The position numbers and the translations under genes are program-made. Of a stretch of 64,000 nt of DNA, positions 33,266 through 42,723 are shown in pieces. Numbering within the stretch: position 1 is the stretch's first letter; the number at the start of each line of letters is the position of its first letter. The stretch comes from Serratia marcescens. Lineage in GTDB: Bacteria > Pseudomonadota > Gammaproteobacteria > Enterobacterales > Enterobacteriaceae. The notes below the pieces were generated by a model. The model did not search any database, had not been told where the DNA came from, and saw only the letters and a program-made list of their open reading frames with translations. The stretch is taken from positions 62,001-126,000 of the forward strand of contig NZ_MJAO01000005.1 in the NCBI RefSeq assembly GCF_001902635.1, in the 5' to 3' direction.

Positions 33266-33559
33266 TTATTGGAAGAATGCTTCCAGCTGTTCAAATACCC
33301 GCACGTCTTCGCTGTGGCGCTTCACCTGCAGCACGTCCTCCAGTTTTTCCACTTGGCTGATCATCTGCTCTAGCCGTTGGTCGTCGGCCACCAATAGCCA
33401 GATGCGGCTCTGTTGGCCGTCTTTCAACGGCAGGCACAGAATGCCTTCGACGTTGAATGCGCGGCGGGCGAACAGCCCGCAAACGTGCGACATCACGCCG
33501 GGATGGTTGCGTACCGCCAGCTCCAGGATCACCTGCGATTTATCTTGTGGTTGCAGCAT
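33266..33559 (-). CDS. ilvN: Acetolactate synthase I, small regulatory subunit
   Basis: 97 residues, the short IlvN type. A single ACT domain ([20 protein letters not shown]) binds valine and gives feedback inhibition of IlvB. Stretches such as [16 protein letters not shown] match E. coli closely. It lies 3 bp after the ilvB stop. Confidence 0.95.
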   Translation of the reverse strand: MLQPQDKSQVILELAVRNHPGVMSHVCGLFARRAFNVEGILCLPLKDGQQSRIWLLVADDQRLEQMISQVEKLEDVLQVKRHSEDVRVFEQLEAFFQ

Positions 33560-33562
33560 GGC

Positions 33563-35257
33563 TTATTCTCCAATCATGTCGATGTTGGCGGCGCCCGGCG
33601 GCACCATCGGGAACACTTTTTCGTTGATATCGATCAGCGCGTGGATCAGACATGGCCCCGGGCGCCGGATCGCCTCGGCCAGCGCTGCCTGCGGATCTGC
33701 CGCGGCGTTCAAATCGCAGGTATCCAGCCCGAAACCGGCGGCGATCTTCAGGAAATCGGTGCGTTTCGGATAGGCGGCGGCGAAGATGCGCTGCTGGTAG
33801 AACAGGGTTTGCTGCTGGTGCACCAACCCCAGCGCCTGGTTGTTCATCAAAATGATTTTCACGTCCAAATCGTGCTCGACCGCGGTGGCCATTTCCTGAA
33901 TGTTCATCATCAGGCTGCCGTCGCCGGAGAAACACAGCACTTTACGCTCGGGTTCCGCCAACGCCGCGCCGATCGCCGCCGGCAGACCGAAGCCCATGGT
34001 GCCCAGGCCGCCCGAAGTCAGCCACTGGCGCGGCCGGCTCAGCGGATAGGCCTGTGCTACCCACATCTGATGCTGGCCCACGTCGGTGGTGATGATGGCG
34101 CTGTCGTCCACACAGCGCGCGGCGGCCAGCACCAGGCCGTAATGGCTCAGCGGATCGTCGGCGTTCGGCATGTTGAACGGGAATTCGCGCTTCAGGTCAT
34201 TGACGGTGTTCAGCCACGCGCTGCGCGGCTGCGTGTCGATCAGCGGCAGCAGCTGTTGCAGCACCAGGCCGACGTCGGCGTGGATCGCCACGTTGGCCTG
34301 CTTGACCTTGCCCAGCTCGGCGCGGTCGATATCCACGTGAATGATGGCGGCGTTAGGGCAGAACTGCTCGGTTTTGCCGATTGCCCGATCGTCGAAACGC
34401 GCGCCCAGCACGATCAGCAGATCGGCCTCCTGCAGGATGAAGTTGGTGCTGCGTGCCGCGTGCATGCCCAGCATGCCCAGCGACAGCGGGTGTTCCACCG
34501 GCATCGCGCCCAGCGCCATCAGCGTCATGGTGGTGGGCAGACCGGCGCGCTCGGCCAGTTCCAGCGCCTGCCGGTGAGCGTCGGCGCAGATGATGCCGCC
34601 GCCCAGGTAGAGGATCGGGCGTTTCGCTTGGTTGATCATCGCGGCGGCCTGCGAAACCAGCGCCGGATCGAAGGTCGGTGCGGCGTCCGGTACGGCGATC
34701 GGCGGCAGCTCCTCCAGGGTGATGGTGGCGGTCTGCACGTCTTTCGGCACATCGATCCAGACCGGGCCGGGGCGGCCGGACTCGGCGATGCGGAATGCGT
34801 CGCCGATCACCTGCGGCAGCTCGCGGATATCGCGCACCAGATGGTTGTGCTTGGTGATCGGGATGGAGATGCCGTAGGTGTCCACCTCCTGGAAGGCGTC
34901 GGTGCCGATCATCGAGGAGGGCACCTGCCCGGTGATGCACACCAGCGGAATGGAGTCGAGCTTGGCATCGGCGATGGCGGTCACCAGGTTGGTGGCGCCC
35001 GGCCCGCTGGAGGCGATGCACACCGCCGCTTTGCCGTTGGCACGCGCCATGCCCTGCGCCATAAAGCCTGCCCCCTGTTCGTGGCGCGCCAGCACGTGAT
35101 GAATGCGGGTACTTTGGCTCAGCGCATCATACAACGGCAGCGCCGCGCCGCCGGGGATGCCGGCGACGGTGGTGATGCCCTGGCGCTCCAGCAGATGAAC
35201 GATCAATTGTGCGCCGGTGAAGCTGGTGCCCGGCTGAGGCGTGCCCGAAGTTGCCAT
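33563..35257 (-). CDS. ilvB: Acetolactate synthase I, large catalytic subunit
   Basis: 564 residues from the ATG at 35257, which has AGGA upstream; a TTG 18 bp earlier lacks a ribosome site. This ThDP-, FAD- and Mg-dependent enzyme joins pyruvate with pyruvate or 2-oxobutyrate in valine, leucine and isoleucine synthesis. The cofactor-activating glutamate is E60 (LARHEQGAG), and the ThDP motif GDGSLMMNIQEM lies near residue 430. It has its own leader peptide and attenuator. In E. coli ilvBN lies elsewhere; here it sits between yabI and thiBPQ. Confidence 0.95.
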   Translation of the reverse strand: MATSGTPQPGTSFTGAQLIVHLLERQGITTVAGIPGGAALPLYDALSQSTRIHHVLARHEQGAGFMAQGMARANGKAAVCIASSGPGATNLVTAIADAKLDSIPLVCITGQVPSSMIGTDAFQEVDTYGISIPITKHNHLVRDIRELPQVIGDAFRIAESGRPGPVWIDVPKDVQTATITLEELPPIAVPDAAPTFDPALVSQAAAMINQAKRPILYLGGGIICADAHRQALELAERAGLPTTMTLMALGAMPVEHPLSLGMLGMHAARSTNFILQEADLLIVLGARFDDRAIGKTEQFCPNAAIIHVDIDRAELGKVKQANVAIHADVGLVLQQLLPLIDTQPRSAWLNTVNDLKREFPFNMPNADDPLSHYGLVLAAARCVDDSAIITTDVGQHQMWVAQAYPLSRPRQWLTSGGLGTMGFGLPAAIGAALAEPERKVLCFSGDGSLMMNIQEMATAVEHDLDVKIILMNNQALGLVHQQQTLFYQQRIFAAAYPKRTDFLKIAAGFGLDTCDLNAAADPQAALAEAIRRPGPCLIHALIDINEKVFPMVPPGAANIDMIGE

Positions 35258-35303
35258 GTTCCTGTCCTTTCTCAAGGCCGGTGAGCTTTTCTGGGCAGGG
35301 TGC

Positions 35304-35344
35304 TAAAACAAGAAACCCCGCCCGGTTTGCGCCGGCGGGGTTTG
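35304..35344 (-). terminator. ilvBN attenuator terminator
   Basis: On the reverse strand AACCCCGCCGG pairs with CCGGGCGGGGTT across CGCAAA and is followed by TCTTGTTTT. It lies between the valine-rich leader peptide and ilvB, as expected for attenuation. Confidence 0.85.
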
Positions 35345-35368
35345 GGAATCGATGCGTTGATTCGGACC

Positions 35369-35467
35369 CTACGGCGCATTGCCGACGACCACCACCACAC
35401 GCACGACGACCACCGCGGCTGGTAGCGCGGTAACTAGTAGGGTCGAAGTCAGCGAGGATGCGATCAC
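35369..35467 (-). CDS. ivbL: ilvBN operon leader (attenuator) peptide IvbL
   Basis: 32 codons from a GTG start at 35467 with AAGG six bases upstream; this gives the same length as the E. coli leader. An in-frame ATG at 35482 lacks a ribosome site. The peptide ends AAVVVVRVVVVVGNAP, nearly identical to E. coli IvbL. Nine valine codons occur in ten positions, with leucine codons (including CTA) before them. Stalling at these codons under valine or leucine shortage would prevent the downstream terminator forming and allow ilvBN transcription. Confidence 0.9.
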   Translation of the reverse strand: MIASSLTSTLLVTALPAAVVVVRVVVVVGNAP

Positions 35468-35569
35468 AGGGAACCTTATCATCAGTAAAAAAGTCAGGTT
35501 TTTATAAAAACACAGGCGCAAAATTCGCACAACAGGTTTATTGGTGCAGCATAAAAAACGCGCGTTAGA

Positions 35570-36274
35570 TCACGCTTTGCCCGAAATGCCCAGTACGCGC
35601 GCTTCGGGCGCGCTGCCGTCCAGCAGAGCCTGCGTCGGGCCGTCGTAGTAGATGCGGCCGTCGACCACCAGCAGCGTGCGCGGCGCGATGCGTGCGGCGT
35701 CGTCGAGGTTGTGCGACACCATCAGCAGCGTCAGGTTGCGCTGTTCGCACACCGTCTGCAGCAGCTGCAGCATCTCATTGCGCAGCGCCGGATCGAGCGC
35801 CGAGAAGGGCTCGTCGAGCAGCAGGATCGGCCGTTGGCGAATCAAACAGCGCGCCAGTGCAGCGCGCTGACGCTGGCCGCCGGAAAGCTGCGACGGCAGG
35901 CGCTCCAGGTGCGCTTCCAGCCCGACCTGATCCGCGATCTGCGCCAACTGCCGGCGCTGCTGCGCGGTTAAACGCAGGCCGGGATCCAACCCCAACCCGA
36001 TGTTCTGCGCCACCGTCAGGTGCGCGAACAGGTTGTTTTCCTGAAACAGCATCGACACCGGCCGTTTGGCCGGCGGCGTGGCGGTGTGGTCTTCGCCGTT
36101 CAGCAGCAGCCGGCCGCTGGCCGCCGGCAGGAAACCGGCTATCAGGCTCAGCAGGGTGCTTTTGCCGGCACCGCTGGGGCCGAGCACCGCGACGCGCTCG
36201 CCCGGCTGGATGCGCAGATCAAAGCGCATCGGCAGGTGTTCATACAGATAGGTCAGTTTTTCAAGCGTCAGCAT
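35570..36274 (-). CDS. thiQ: Thiamine ABC transporter, ATP-binding subunit
   Basis: 234 residues. ABC ATPase with Walker [10 protein letters not shown] (32-40), signature LSGGQ (130-134) and Walker B LLLDEP (151-156). It powers uptake of thiamine and its phosphates through ThiP. Its start overlaps the thiP stop by 14 bp. Confidence 0.95.
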   Translation of the reverse strand: MLTLEKLTYLYEHLPMRFDLRIQPGERVAVLGPSGAGKSTLLSLIAGFLPAASGRLLLNGEDHTATPPAKRPVSMLFQENNLFAHLTVAQNIGLGLDPGLRLTAQQRRQLAQIADQVGLEAHLERLPSQLSGGQRQRAALARCLIRQRPILLLDEPFSALDPALRNEMLQLLQTVCEQRNLTLLMVSHNLDDAARIAPRTLLVVDGRIYYDGPTQALLDGSAPEARVLGISGKA

Positions 36275-37868
36275 GGCGGCCCGGTAAGCGTTCGATCAGG
36301 GTAAACAGCAGGAAACACAATAGCAGCAACAGCAGCGCGGTCACCGCCCCGTCGTTGCTGCGGTAGGCACCAATCTGCTGATACAGGTAAAAAGGCAGGG
36401 TACGGAAATGCTCGTTGCCGAACAAGGCGACCACGCCGAAATCGCCGATCGACAGCACGCAGGCGAAAGCCAACGCCTGCGCCAGCGGGCGGCGCAGCGC
36501 GCGCAGTTCGATCAGCCGCAGCCGTTGCCAGCCGTGGATATCCAGCGACAGGCACAGCGGGTTGTAACGTTCGGCGAGGTCGCGCATCGGGTTCTCCAAC
36601 ACCTTCAGCGCGTAGGGCACCGCCATCAGTGCATTGGTGAGGATCACCAGCGCATAGGGCGACTGCGGCAGCCCGGTCGTATCGCTCAGCAGTAAGAAGA
36701 AGCCGGTTGCCAGCACGATGCCCGGCATCGCCAGGATCACCATGCCGCTCAGTTCCAACGCCTGGCCGCCGCGCAGGCGTTGCCGCAGCTTCAGCTCGCG
36801 GCTGCTCCACAGCAGCATCATCGTGAGCGCTACGCACAGTAGCCCGGCGCCGAGGGCGATGCGCAGCGACGTGAACAGCGCCTGCCACAGCACCGGTTGG
36901 CGCAGCACGCTGACGACGGCCTGATTGGCGCCGTCGGCGATCACCGCCAGCAGAGGCGGCAGCAACAGCAGCAGCGCGGCGGCGATCAGCAGAAAATCGC
37001 CGAGGCGCCGCCACAGGCTGTCTTCCGGATTGCGCCAACGCGGGGCATGGGTATGCCCCACCGGCAACGCCTGGCTAAGGCGCTGGCTGATCAACACCAG
37101 CCCCAGACAACAGCTTAACTGGATCAGCGCCAGCATGGCGGCGCGGCCCAGATCGTAGTCGTAACTCAGCGCCTGATAGATCGCCAGTTCGATGGTGGTG
37201 GCCTGCGGCCCGCCGCCCAGCGACAGCACGGTGGCGAAGCTGGCGAAGCACAGCATGAAGATCAACGCGCCGCTCGGCAAGATCTGGCGGCGCAGCGCCG
37301 GCCATTCGACGAAGCGGAACTGCTGCCAGCCATTCATGCCCAGCTGGGCGGCCAGCTGGCGCTGTTCCACCGGAATATTCTCCAGCGCCTGCAACAACAG
37401 GCGGGTAGCCAGCGGCAGGTTAAAGAACAGGTGCGCCAGCAGAATGCCCTGCAGGCCGTAAGGCGAGAAGCCATACTCCACGCCCAGCCAGCCGCACAGC
37501 GTCGCCAGCCAACCCTGTCGCCCATAGACGCTGAGCAGGCCGAACACCGCCACCAGCACCGGCAGCACCAACGTCATGGCGCAGAGGCGCAACAGCAGTT
37601 GTCGGCCGGGGAAACGGCGGCGATAGAGCGCGCGCGCCAGCAGGATGGCGGGCAGCACCGAAATCAGTGCCGACAGCAACGCCTGCAGGAAGGTGAAGCG
37701 CACCACGTGCCACAGGTAGCTGTCCTGCCACAGGCTGCGCCAGTCGCTGTCCGGCGCGTGACGCCACAGCGAGCCCATCGCCAGCACGGCGACCAGCAGG
37801 ATCACGCCGGCGGCCAGCAGCCCCGGCCAGAGCCAGCGGGGGATTAGCGGCTGACGGCGGTTTGCCAT
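36261..37868 (-). CDS. thiP: Thiamine ABC transporter, permease
   Basis: 535 residues, about twelve membrane segments formed by two fused binding-protein-dependent permease domains. Near-identical to E. coli ThiP in stretches such as [20 protein letters not shown] and [20 protein letters not shown]. It overlaps the end of thiB by 25 bp and the start of thiQ by 14 bp, a tightly coupled operon. Confidence 0.96.
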   Translation of the reverse strand: MANRRQPLIPRWLWPGLLAAGVILLVAVLAMGSLWRHAPDSDWRSLWQDSYLWHVVRFTFLQALLSALISVLPAILLARALYRRRFPGRQLLLRLCAMTLVLPVLVAVFGLLSVYGRQGWLATLCGWLGVEYGFSPYGLQGILLAHLFFNLPLATRLLLQALENIPVEQRQLAAQLGMNGWQQFRFVEWPALRRQILPSGALIFMLCFASFATVLSLGGGPQATTIELAIYQALSYDYDLGRAAMLALIQLSCCLGLVLISQRLSQALPVGHTHAPRWRNPEDSLWRRLGDFLLIAAALLLLLPPLLAVIADGANQAVVSVLRQPVLWQALFTSLRIALGAGLLCVALTMMLLWSSRELKLRQRLRGGQALELSGMVILAMPGIVLATGFFLLLSDTTGLPQSPYALVILTNALMAVPYALKVLENPMRDLAERYNPLCLSLDIHGWQRLRLIELRALRRPLAQALAFACVLSIGDFGVVALFGNEHFRTLPFYLYQQIGAYRSNDGAVTALLLLLLCFLLFTLIERLPGRHADA

Positions 37869-38830
37869 GCCCGGATCCAGCCGCCGCGTTGTTTAGCCAC
37901 CTCTTCGGCGCTGTATTGCAGCGCGGTCTGCGGCACGGTCATCTGCTCAAAGCCGACGGGCAGCGGGGTATTGATCACCGGATACATCCAGTTGCCGGTC
38001 GGGATGGCGTTCTGGAACGCCGGCGTCACCATGAACTGCATGAAACGTTCCGCCAGCTCAGGCTGTTTGGCGGCCTTCAGCTTGCCCGCCACTTCCACCT
38101 GCAGGTAATGGCCTTCGCTGAACGTGGCGGCGGCGTAGCGATCTTTTTTCTCTTCGATCAGGTGATAGGCGGGGGAGGTGGTGTAGCTGAGCACCAGATC
38201 GCCTTCCCCCTTCAGGAACAGGCCGTAGGCTTCGCTCCAGCCTTTGGTGACGGTGACGGTTTTCTTCGCCAGCTGCTGCCAGGCGGCCGGCGCCTTGTCG
38301 CCGTACACTTTTTGCATCCACAGCAGCAGGCCGAGGCCCGGCGTGCTGGTGCGCGGATCTTCGTAGATCACCTTCCAGTTTTGATCGCTGCTGACCAGTT
38401 CCTGCAGGCTTTTCGGCGGGTTCTTCAGTTTGTCTTTGTTATAGACGAAGGCGAAGTAACCGTAGTCGTAAGGCACGAAGGTCGTATCCTGCCAGCCGCC
38501 CGGCACCGTCAGTTTGGCGGTGTCTACGCCGCTCGGCGCGAACAGGCCGGTTTGCTGCGCCGCCTGCAACAGGTTGTTGTCCAACCCCAGCACCACGTCG
38601 GCGGCACTGTTTTTGCCTTCCATGCGCAGGCGGTTCAGTAGCGAGACGCCGTCTTCCAGCGCGACGAACTTCAGTTCACAGTCGCACTCGGCTTCGAAGG
38701 CTTTTTTCACCGCCGGACCGGGGCCCCAGTCGGCGGCGAAGGAATCGTAGGTGTAAACCGTCAGCGTCGGCTTGGCGAATGCCGGGGCGGCGCACAGCAG
38801 CAATAAGCAGGGCAGATATTTTTTGACCAC
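37844..38830 (-). CDS. thiB: Thiamine-binding periplasmic protein
   Basis: 328 residues from a GTG start at 38830, preceded by AGGAG six bases upstream; longer frames run into the riboswitch. The signal peptide is VVKKYLPCLLLLCAAPAFA, cleaved before KPTLTVYTYDSF. It binds thiamine, TMP and TPP and delivers them to ThiPQ. The motif TYDSFAADWGPGP is typical of the family. First gene of thiBPQ, under TPP riboswitch control. Confidence 0.96.
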   Translation of the reverse strand: MVKKYLPCLLLLCAAPAFAKPTLTVYTYDSFAADWGPGPAVKKAFEAECDCELKFVALEDGVSLLNRLRMEGKNSAADVVLGLDNNLLQAAQQTGLFAPSGVDTAKLTVPGGWQDTTFVPYDYGYFAFVYNKDKLKNPPKSLQELVSSDQNWKVIYEDPRTSTPGLGLLLWMQKVYGDKAPAAWQQLAKKTVTVTKGWSEAYGLFLKGEGDLVLSYTTSPAYHLIEEKKDRYAAATFSEGHYLQVEVAGKLKAAKQPELAERFMQFMVTPAFQNAIPTGNWMYPVINTPLPVGFEQMTVPQTALQYSAEEVAKQRGGWIRAWQTAVSR

Positions 38831-38896
38831 GTTGCACTCCTGAAAAATAAGGGGGCAAGGGCATCTGAGGGGGCGAGGCGGTGCAACCGGTTCGCT

Positions 38897-39000
38897 GGGC
38901 TCAAATCCCTCCGCCGGTATTGACCGGATCAGGTTCGACGGGTGTGCTCTCAGCGGAAAATCGGGCTTTTCACGCGGCCCGAATTTCCGCACCCCGTTGA
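38897..39000 (-). ncRNA. TPP riboswitch (thi box) of thiBPQ
   Basis: On the reverse strand the conserved elements occur in order: GGGGTGC, CTGAGA, ACCCGTCGAACCTGATCCGG and a final GGCGGAGGGA. In E. coli this leader also yields the short RNA SroA. A -10-like TACAAT lies at 39010-39015, placing the transcription start near 39002, right at the aptamer. TPP binding is expected to repress thiBPQ. Confidence 0.93.
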
Positions 39001-39043
39001 GACGGCGCTATTGTAAAGATTAACCGACCTTGACGAAAGGCGC

Positions 39044-40705
39044 TTATGCCTCCGGCGGCGCAAACCAGGCGGACTTGAAGTCGAACCAGCCGAGAGTGTT
39101 CATCCGCACGCCGCGCATGCTGCGCTGGCCGTGCAGCTGCAGCCAATGGTGGAACAGCGGATGCAGCTGGTGATTGCTGACCAAGCGCTGGCAGAACTCC
39201 GCCAGCGGCAAGCGGTTGGCGCGCCACAGCGCCGCGTCCTGCGCCAGGTCCTCGTTCATGCAGTGCTGCATCAGCGGCAGTTCGTACAGCGTGGCGAATA
39301 GGGAAAACTCCAGCGGCAGATAGAAGTTGGCGCTGCCGAGCCACAAATCGCTGCGGGCGTCGCCCTGGTGCCAGGTGGCGTAATCCACGCTTTGCACGAT
39401 CAGCTGGATGCCGTGCTGCGCCAGCAGCGGCTCGATCGCCTGGCGGATGGCGTGAAACTCCGAATGTTCGTTGAAGTAGGTCATCGTCAGTTCGGTCAGG
39501 CCCGCCGGTTTGGGTTGCTGCGCCAGCGCACGGTTGTGGTGCCAGCGCGGCAGCAGGCCGTACGCCGGCGACCAATAGCGCTGGTAGACCGGCCCGGCGT
39601 TGCTCAGCAGCGCGATAGGGTTGATCAGCTCGCACAGCCAGCTGCGGATGGCGGGATCGGCCGTCAGCGGGGATCGCTGGTCAAACAGCAGGAAATAACA
39701 GCCTTCTTCCAACCGGCTTTCCAGCTCGTTCTTGCCGGTTTCATCGCGCTGCAGCTGCACGCCGGAGTGCACCAGCTCTTCGGAGAACTCCGGTAGCACC
39801 CAGATATTCACCTCATCGATCAGCGCCCGGTAGCCGAAATAGTCGTCGAAGGCGTGGATTTTCATCTGGCTGGGGTGGTTGCGCACCACGCGGTAAGGGC
39901 CGGTGCCGACCGGGTGGCGGGCGAAATCCGGCAGCTCGCGCCATTCGCGTGGCAGGATCATGGCGTGCACGCTACCCAGTAGCCAAGGCAGCCAGTGGTC
40001 GGGGCTGTGCAGATGCACGTCGATCACGAACGGCGTCGGCGAGGTGACGCTTTCGATATGCGAGAACAGCGGTTGCGAGGTCAGACGCGAGAGGGAACTG
40101 ATGACGTCCGCCATCTCCAGCTCGCGGCCATGATGAAAATGGATCGCCGGGCGCAGGTAAAACCGCCAGTGCAGCGGCGTCAGCGCCTGCCAATGGTGAG
40201 ACAGATCGGACTCCAGTTCCCCGTTTTCCTCATTTATGCGCGTCAGGCCGTTGAAGATCTGGCGCGCCAAATGGGTCTCCGAACGCCGCAGCGCCGAGCC
40301 GGGCAGCAGGTTGTACAGCTGCCGGTAGTAGAGCACCCGCAGGATGTGCTTCCCCTGGCGGAAGCTGCGCCCCAGCTGCGACAGCAACATCTGGCGCACC
40401 ACGTTTTTATCGCCCACCAGCTGCACCAGCTGATCGATGCGGTCCTGTTCCAGCAGCTCCTCGGCCCGCTGTTGCTGCAGCGCCAGGCCAGTGTAGTGGA
40501 AGGTTAACCGCGAACGCTTGCCGCGCCCCGACTCCGCCTGCCAGGTCAGCCAGCCTTGTTGTTGCATGGCGCCCAGCAAGGTGCGCACGTGGCGCCGCGA
40601 GCAGCTGAGCGCCTCCGCCAGCGCCTGCAACGTGGTGTCGGTGGTTTCACCGTGACAACGTTGCCACAGGCGGATGAACTGTTGTTGCAATCTGGTCGTG
40701 GACAT
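39044..40705 (-). CDS. sgrR: Transcriptional regulator SgrR
   Basis: 553 residues from the ATG at 40705; a TTG 24 bp earlier is less likely. An N-terminal winged helix ([19 protein letters not shown], near residues 25-45) is followed by a solute-binding-protein domain of the oligopeptide-binding type. SgrR activates transcription of the divergent sgrS RNA during glucose-phosphate stress in E. coli, and represses its own gene. Divergence from an sgrS-like locus is kept here. Confidence 0.95.
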   Translation of the reverse strand: MSTTRLQQQFIRLWQRCHGETTDTTLQALAEALSCSRRHVRTLLGAMQQQGWLTWQAESGRGKRSRLTFHYTGLALQQQRAEELLEQDRIDQLVQLVGDKNVVRQMLLSQLGRSFRQGKHILRVLYYRQLYNLLPGSALRRSETHLARQIFNGLTRINEENGELESDLSHHWQALTPLHWRFYLRPAIHFHHGRELEMADVISSLSRLTSQPLFSHIESVTSPTPFVIDVHLHSPDHWLPWLLGSVHAMILPREWRELPDFARHPVGTGPYRVVRNHPSQMKIHAFDDYFGYRALIDEVNIWVLPEFSEELVHSGVQLQRDETGKNELESRLEEGCYFLLFDQRSPLTADPAIRSWLCELINPIALLSNAGPVYQRYWSPAYGLLPRWHHNRALAQQPKPAGLTELTMTYFNEHSEFHAIRQAIEPLLAQHGIQLIVQSVDYATWHQGDARSDLWLGSANFYLPLEFSLFATLYELPLMQHCMNEDLAQDAALWRANRLPLAEFCQRLVSNHQLHPLFHHWLQLHGQRSMRGVRMNTLGWFDFKSAWFAPPEA

Positions 40706-40772
40706 AAAAGAGGAACGCTCTCGCCTCAACTCGTCAATTTTTCTTTCCCTATATTACGCCGATAATTTTCAT

Positions 40773-41042
40773 CAATGAAAGGGGAGGGCGTAATCATGAA
40801 AGCTTTCTTATCCAAACAGTTCTATCAGCGCTATTTCAGCGCGGTGCGCCGTCAGCACGCCGACTGGCTGAGCGTGGTGCCCGAACAGGCGCGACTGGCG
40901 ATGCTGGCGCACCTGATTCAGTGGGATATCAAAGAGATGACCGATAAGCAGTATCGCGAGCATCTGTAGGGGCGGCGGCAAAAAAGTTTCTGAGTAATGG
41001 TGCTGTTTCACCAGCCAGTGGGGCGACCCACTGGTTTTTTTA
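40773..41042 (+). ncRNA. sgrS: SgrS, dual-function glucose-phosphate stress small RNA
   Basis: The start is estimated near 40773, downstream of a -10-like GATAAT at 40761-40766. The RNA encodes SgrT and then carries the target-pairing segment TTCTGAGTAATGGTGCTG near 40989-41006, which keeps the CTGAGTATTGGTG core that pairs with ptsG mRNA in E. coli. It ends with the Hfq-type terminator CCAGTGGG-GCGA-CCCACTGG plus a six-T run (41016-41041). At about 270 nt it is longer than the 227-nt E. coli RNA. Its divergence from sgrR supports the call. Confidence 0.88.
40796..40969 (+). CDS. sgrT: SgrT, glucose-uptake inhibitor peptide within SgrS
   Basis: 57 residues from the ATG at 40796, which has GGGGAGGG upstream; the earlier in-frame ATG at 40775 sits at the likely transcription start. 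The pattern QFYQRYFSA...WLSV...RLAMLAHLIQWD matches SgrT (QFYQHYFTA, WLSV, RLTMLEGLMQWD in E. coli). SgrT blocks EIICB-Glc (PtsG). Here both ends are extended relative to the 43-residue E. coli peptide, notably a C-terminal tail ending KQYREHL. Confidence 0.85.
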   Translation: MKAFLSKQFYQRYFSAVRRQHADWLSVVPEQARLAMLAHLIQWDIKEMTDKQYREHL

Positions 41043-41250
41043 TGCGCAGTCATGGCGATGCTCCTGCATTTTCCCGCCCGCCGGGCGGCGCTCTGTGCGC
41101 GAAGTGTGAGATCAAACGGCCGCATTCTTGATGCAAGTCATTGAGAAGGCTAAACCGGACGCCCAAGCTGAAGGCATATGGAACGCGAACGCTGCGTTCT
41201 CGCCCATCTCGCTATTGAGATGCCGCCTCATTTAGAACAGTGGGAACGTT

Positions 41251-42723
41251 ATGGATAAACTCACACCGCTCAAACCGCTTCCTTCCCTGTGCGCCCTCGC
41301 CGCTACGCTGATTATCTGGTTCCTCATCCCCGTGCCGGAGGGCGTTGCGCCCAACGCCTGGCAGCTGCTGGCGCTGTTTATCGGCACCATCATCGCTATC
41401 ATCGGCAAAGCGATGCCGATTGGCGCGGTCTCGGTGATCGCCATCGCCCTGGTGGCGGTGACCGGCGTTACCAACCCCGGCAAGCCGGGCGCGGCGCTGG
41501 ACGACGCGCTCAGCGGCTTTTCCAACCAGCTGATCTGGCTGATCGGCTTTTCGATCATGATCTCCCTCAGCCTGAACAAAACCGGGCTGGGTGCGCGCAT
41601 CGGCTACTACTTCATTTCGCTGTTCGGCAAGAAAACGCTGGGTATCGCCTATGCGCTGACGCTGGCAGAAACCACGCTGGCGCCGGTGACGCCGAGCAAC
41701 ACCGCGCGCGGCGGCGGCATCATTCACCCGATCATGAAGTCGATCGCAGACAGCTTCGGCTCCAAACCCGAACTCAATACCTCCGGTAAAATCGGCCGCT
41801 ATCTATCGTTGGTGAACTACAACATCAACCCGGTCACCTCGGCGATGTTTATCACCGCTACCGCGCCTAACCCGTTGATCGTCAGCCTGATCGCCAAAGG
41901 CACCCACGGCAATTTCGAGCTGTCCTGGTCGATGTGGGCGGTCGCCGCCCTGGTGCCGGGGCTGTGCTCGCTGGTCGTGATGCCGCTGGTCATCTATTTG
42001 TTGTACCCGCCGGAGGTGAAAAGTACCCCAGACGCGCCGCGCTTCGCGCGCGAAAAATTGCAGGCGCTGGGGCCGGTGACGCTGCCGGAGAAAATCACCC
42101 TCGGGGTGTTCGCGCTGCTGCTGGTGCTGTGGGCCGGCATTCCGGCGATGATCTTCGGCCCGGCGCTGGCGGTTAATCCTACCACCGCGGCGCTGATCGG
42201 CCTGGCGGTGCTGCTGGCCACCGGCGTGCTGAGCTGGGAAGACGTGCTCAAGCATAAAGGCGCCTGGGATACGGTGGTGTGGTTCTCGGCGCTGGTGATG
42301 ATGGCCAGCTTCCTCGGCAAGCTGGGGCTGATCGGCTGGCTGTCGCAAACCGTGGGCAACGGCATCGACCATATGGGCATGAGTTGGGTGGGCGGCACGA
42401 TCTTGCTGACCCTCATCTATTTGTATTCTCACTACTTCTTCGCCAGCACCACCGCGCACGTGACGGCGATGTTCGCCGCCTTCTTCGCCGCCGGCATCGC
42501 GCTCGGCGCGCCACCGGCGCTGCTGGGCCTGATCCTGGCGTTCTCTTCCTCGCTGATGATGTCGCTGACGCATTACGGCACCGGTACCGCGCCGATCATC
42601 TTTGGCTCCGGCTACGTGACGCTGGGGGAATGGTGGAAAGCGGGATGGGTGATGAGTGTGGTTAACCTGTTGATCTGGATGCTGATCGGCGGGGCATGGT
42701 GGAAGCTGCTGGGCTACTGGTGA
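41251..42723 (+). CDS. Divalent-anion:sodium symporter (DASS) family transporter, YbhI/CitT-like
   Basis: 490 residues with about twelve membrane segments. Family-typical motifs are LAPVTPSNTARGGG near residue 150, the SNT anion-site motif, and the repeat-symmetric ASTTAHVTAMFAA and LTHYGTGTAPIIFG in the second half. DASS proteins move di- and tricarboxylates such as citrate, succinate, malate or 2-oxoglutarate. Bacterial YbhI-like and plastid 2-oxoglutarate/malate translocators look closest, but the substrate cannot be fixed. It stands between sgrST and leuD, where E. coli has the sugar exporter setA. Its stop codon's last base is the first base of an ERIC repeat. Confidence 0.88.
   Translation: MDKLTPLKPLPSLCALAATLIIWFLIPVPEGVAPNAWQLLALFIGTIIAIIGKAMPIGAVSVIAIALVAVTGVTNPGKPGAALDDALSGFSNQLIWLIGFSIMISLSLNKTGLGARIGYYFISLFGKKTLGIAYALTLAETTLAPVTPSNTARGGGIIHPIMKSIADSFGSKPELNTSGKIGRYLSLVNYNINPVTSAMFITATAPNPLIVSLIAKGTHGNFELSWSMWAVAALVPGLCSLVVMPLVIYLLYPPEVKSTPDAPRFAREKLQALGPVTLPEKITLGVFALLLVLWAGIPAMIFGPALAVNPTTAALIGLAVLLATGVLSWEDVLKHKGAWDTVVWFSALVMMASFLGKLGLIGWLSQTVGNGIDHMGMSWVGGTILLTLIYLYSHYFFASTTAHVTAMFAAFFAAGIALGAPPALLGLILAFSSSLMMSLTHYGTGTAPIIFGSGYVTLGEWWKAGWVMSVVNLLIWMLIGGAWWKLLGYW

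Noticed and set aside
41100-41125. Possible CRP site before the DASS transporter (TGTGA half)
   Set aside because: The second half-site TCACA is missing at the required spacing.
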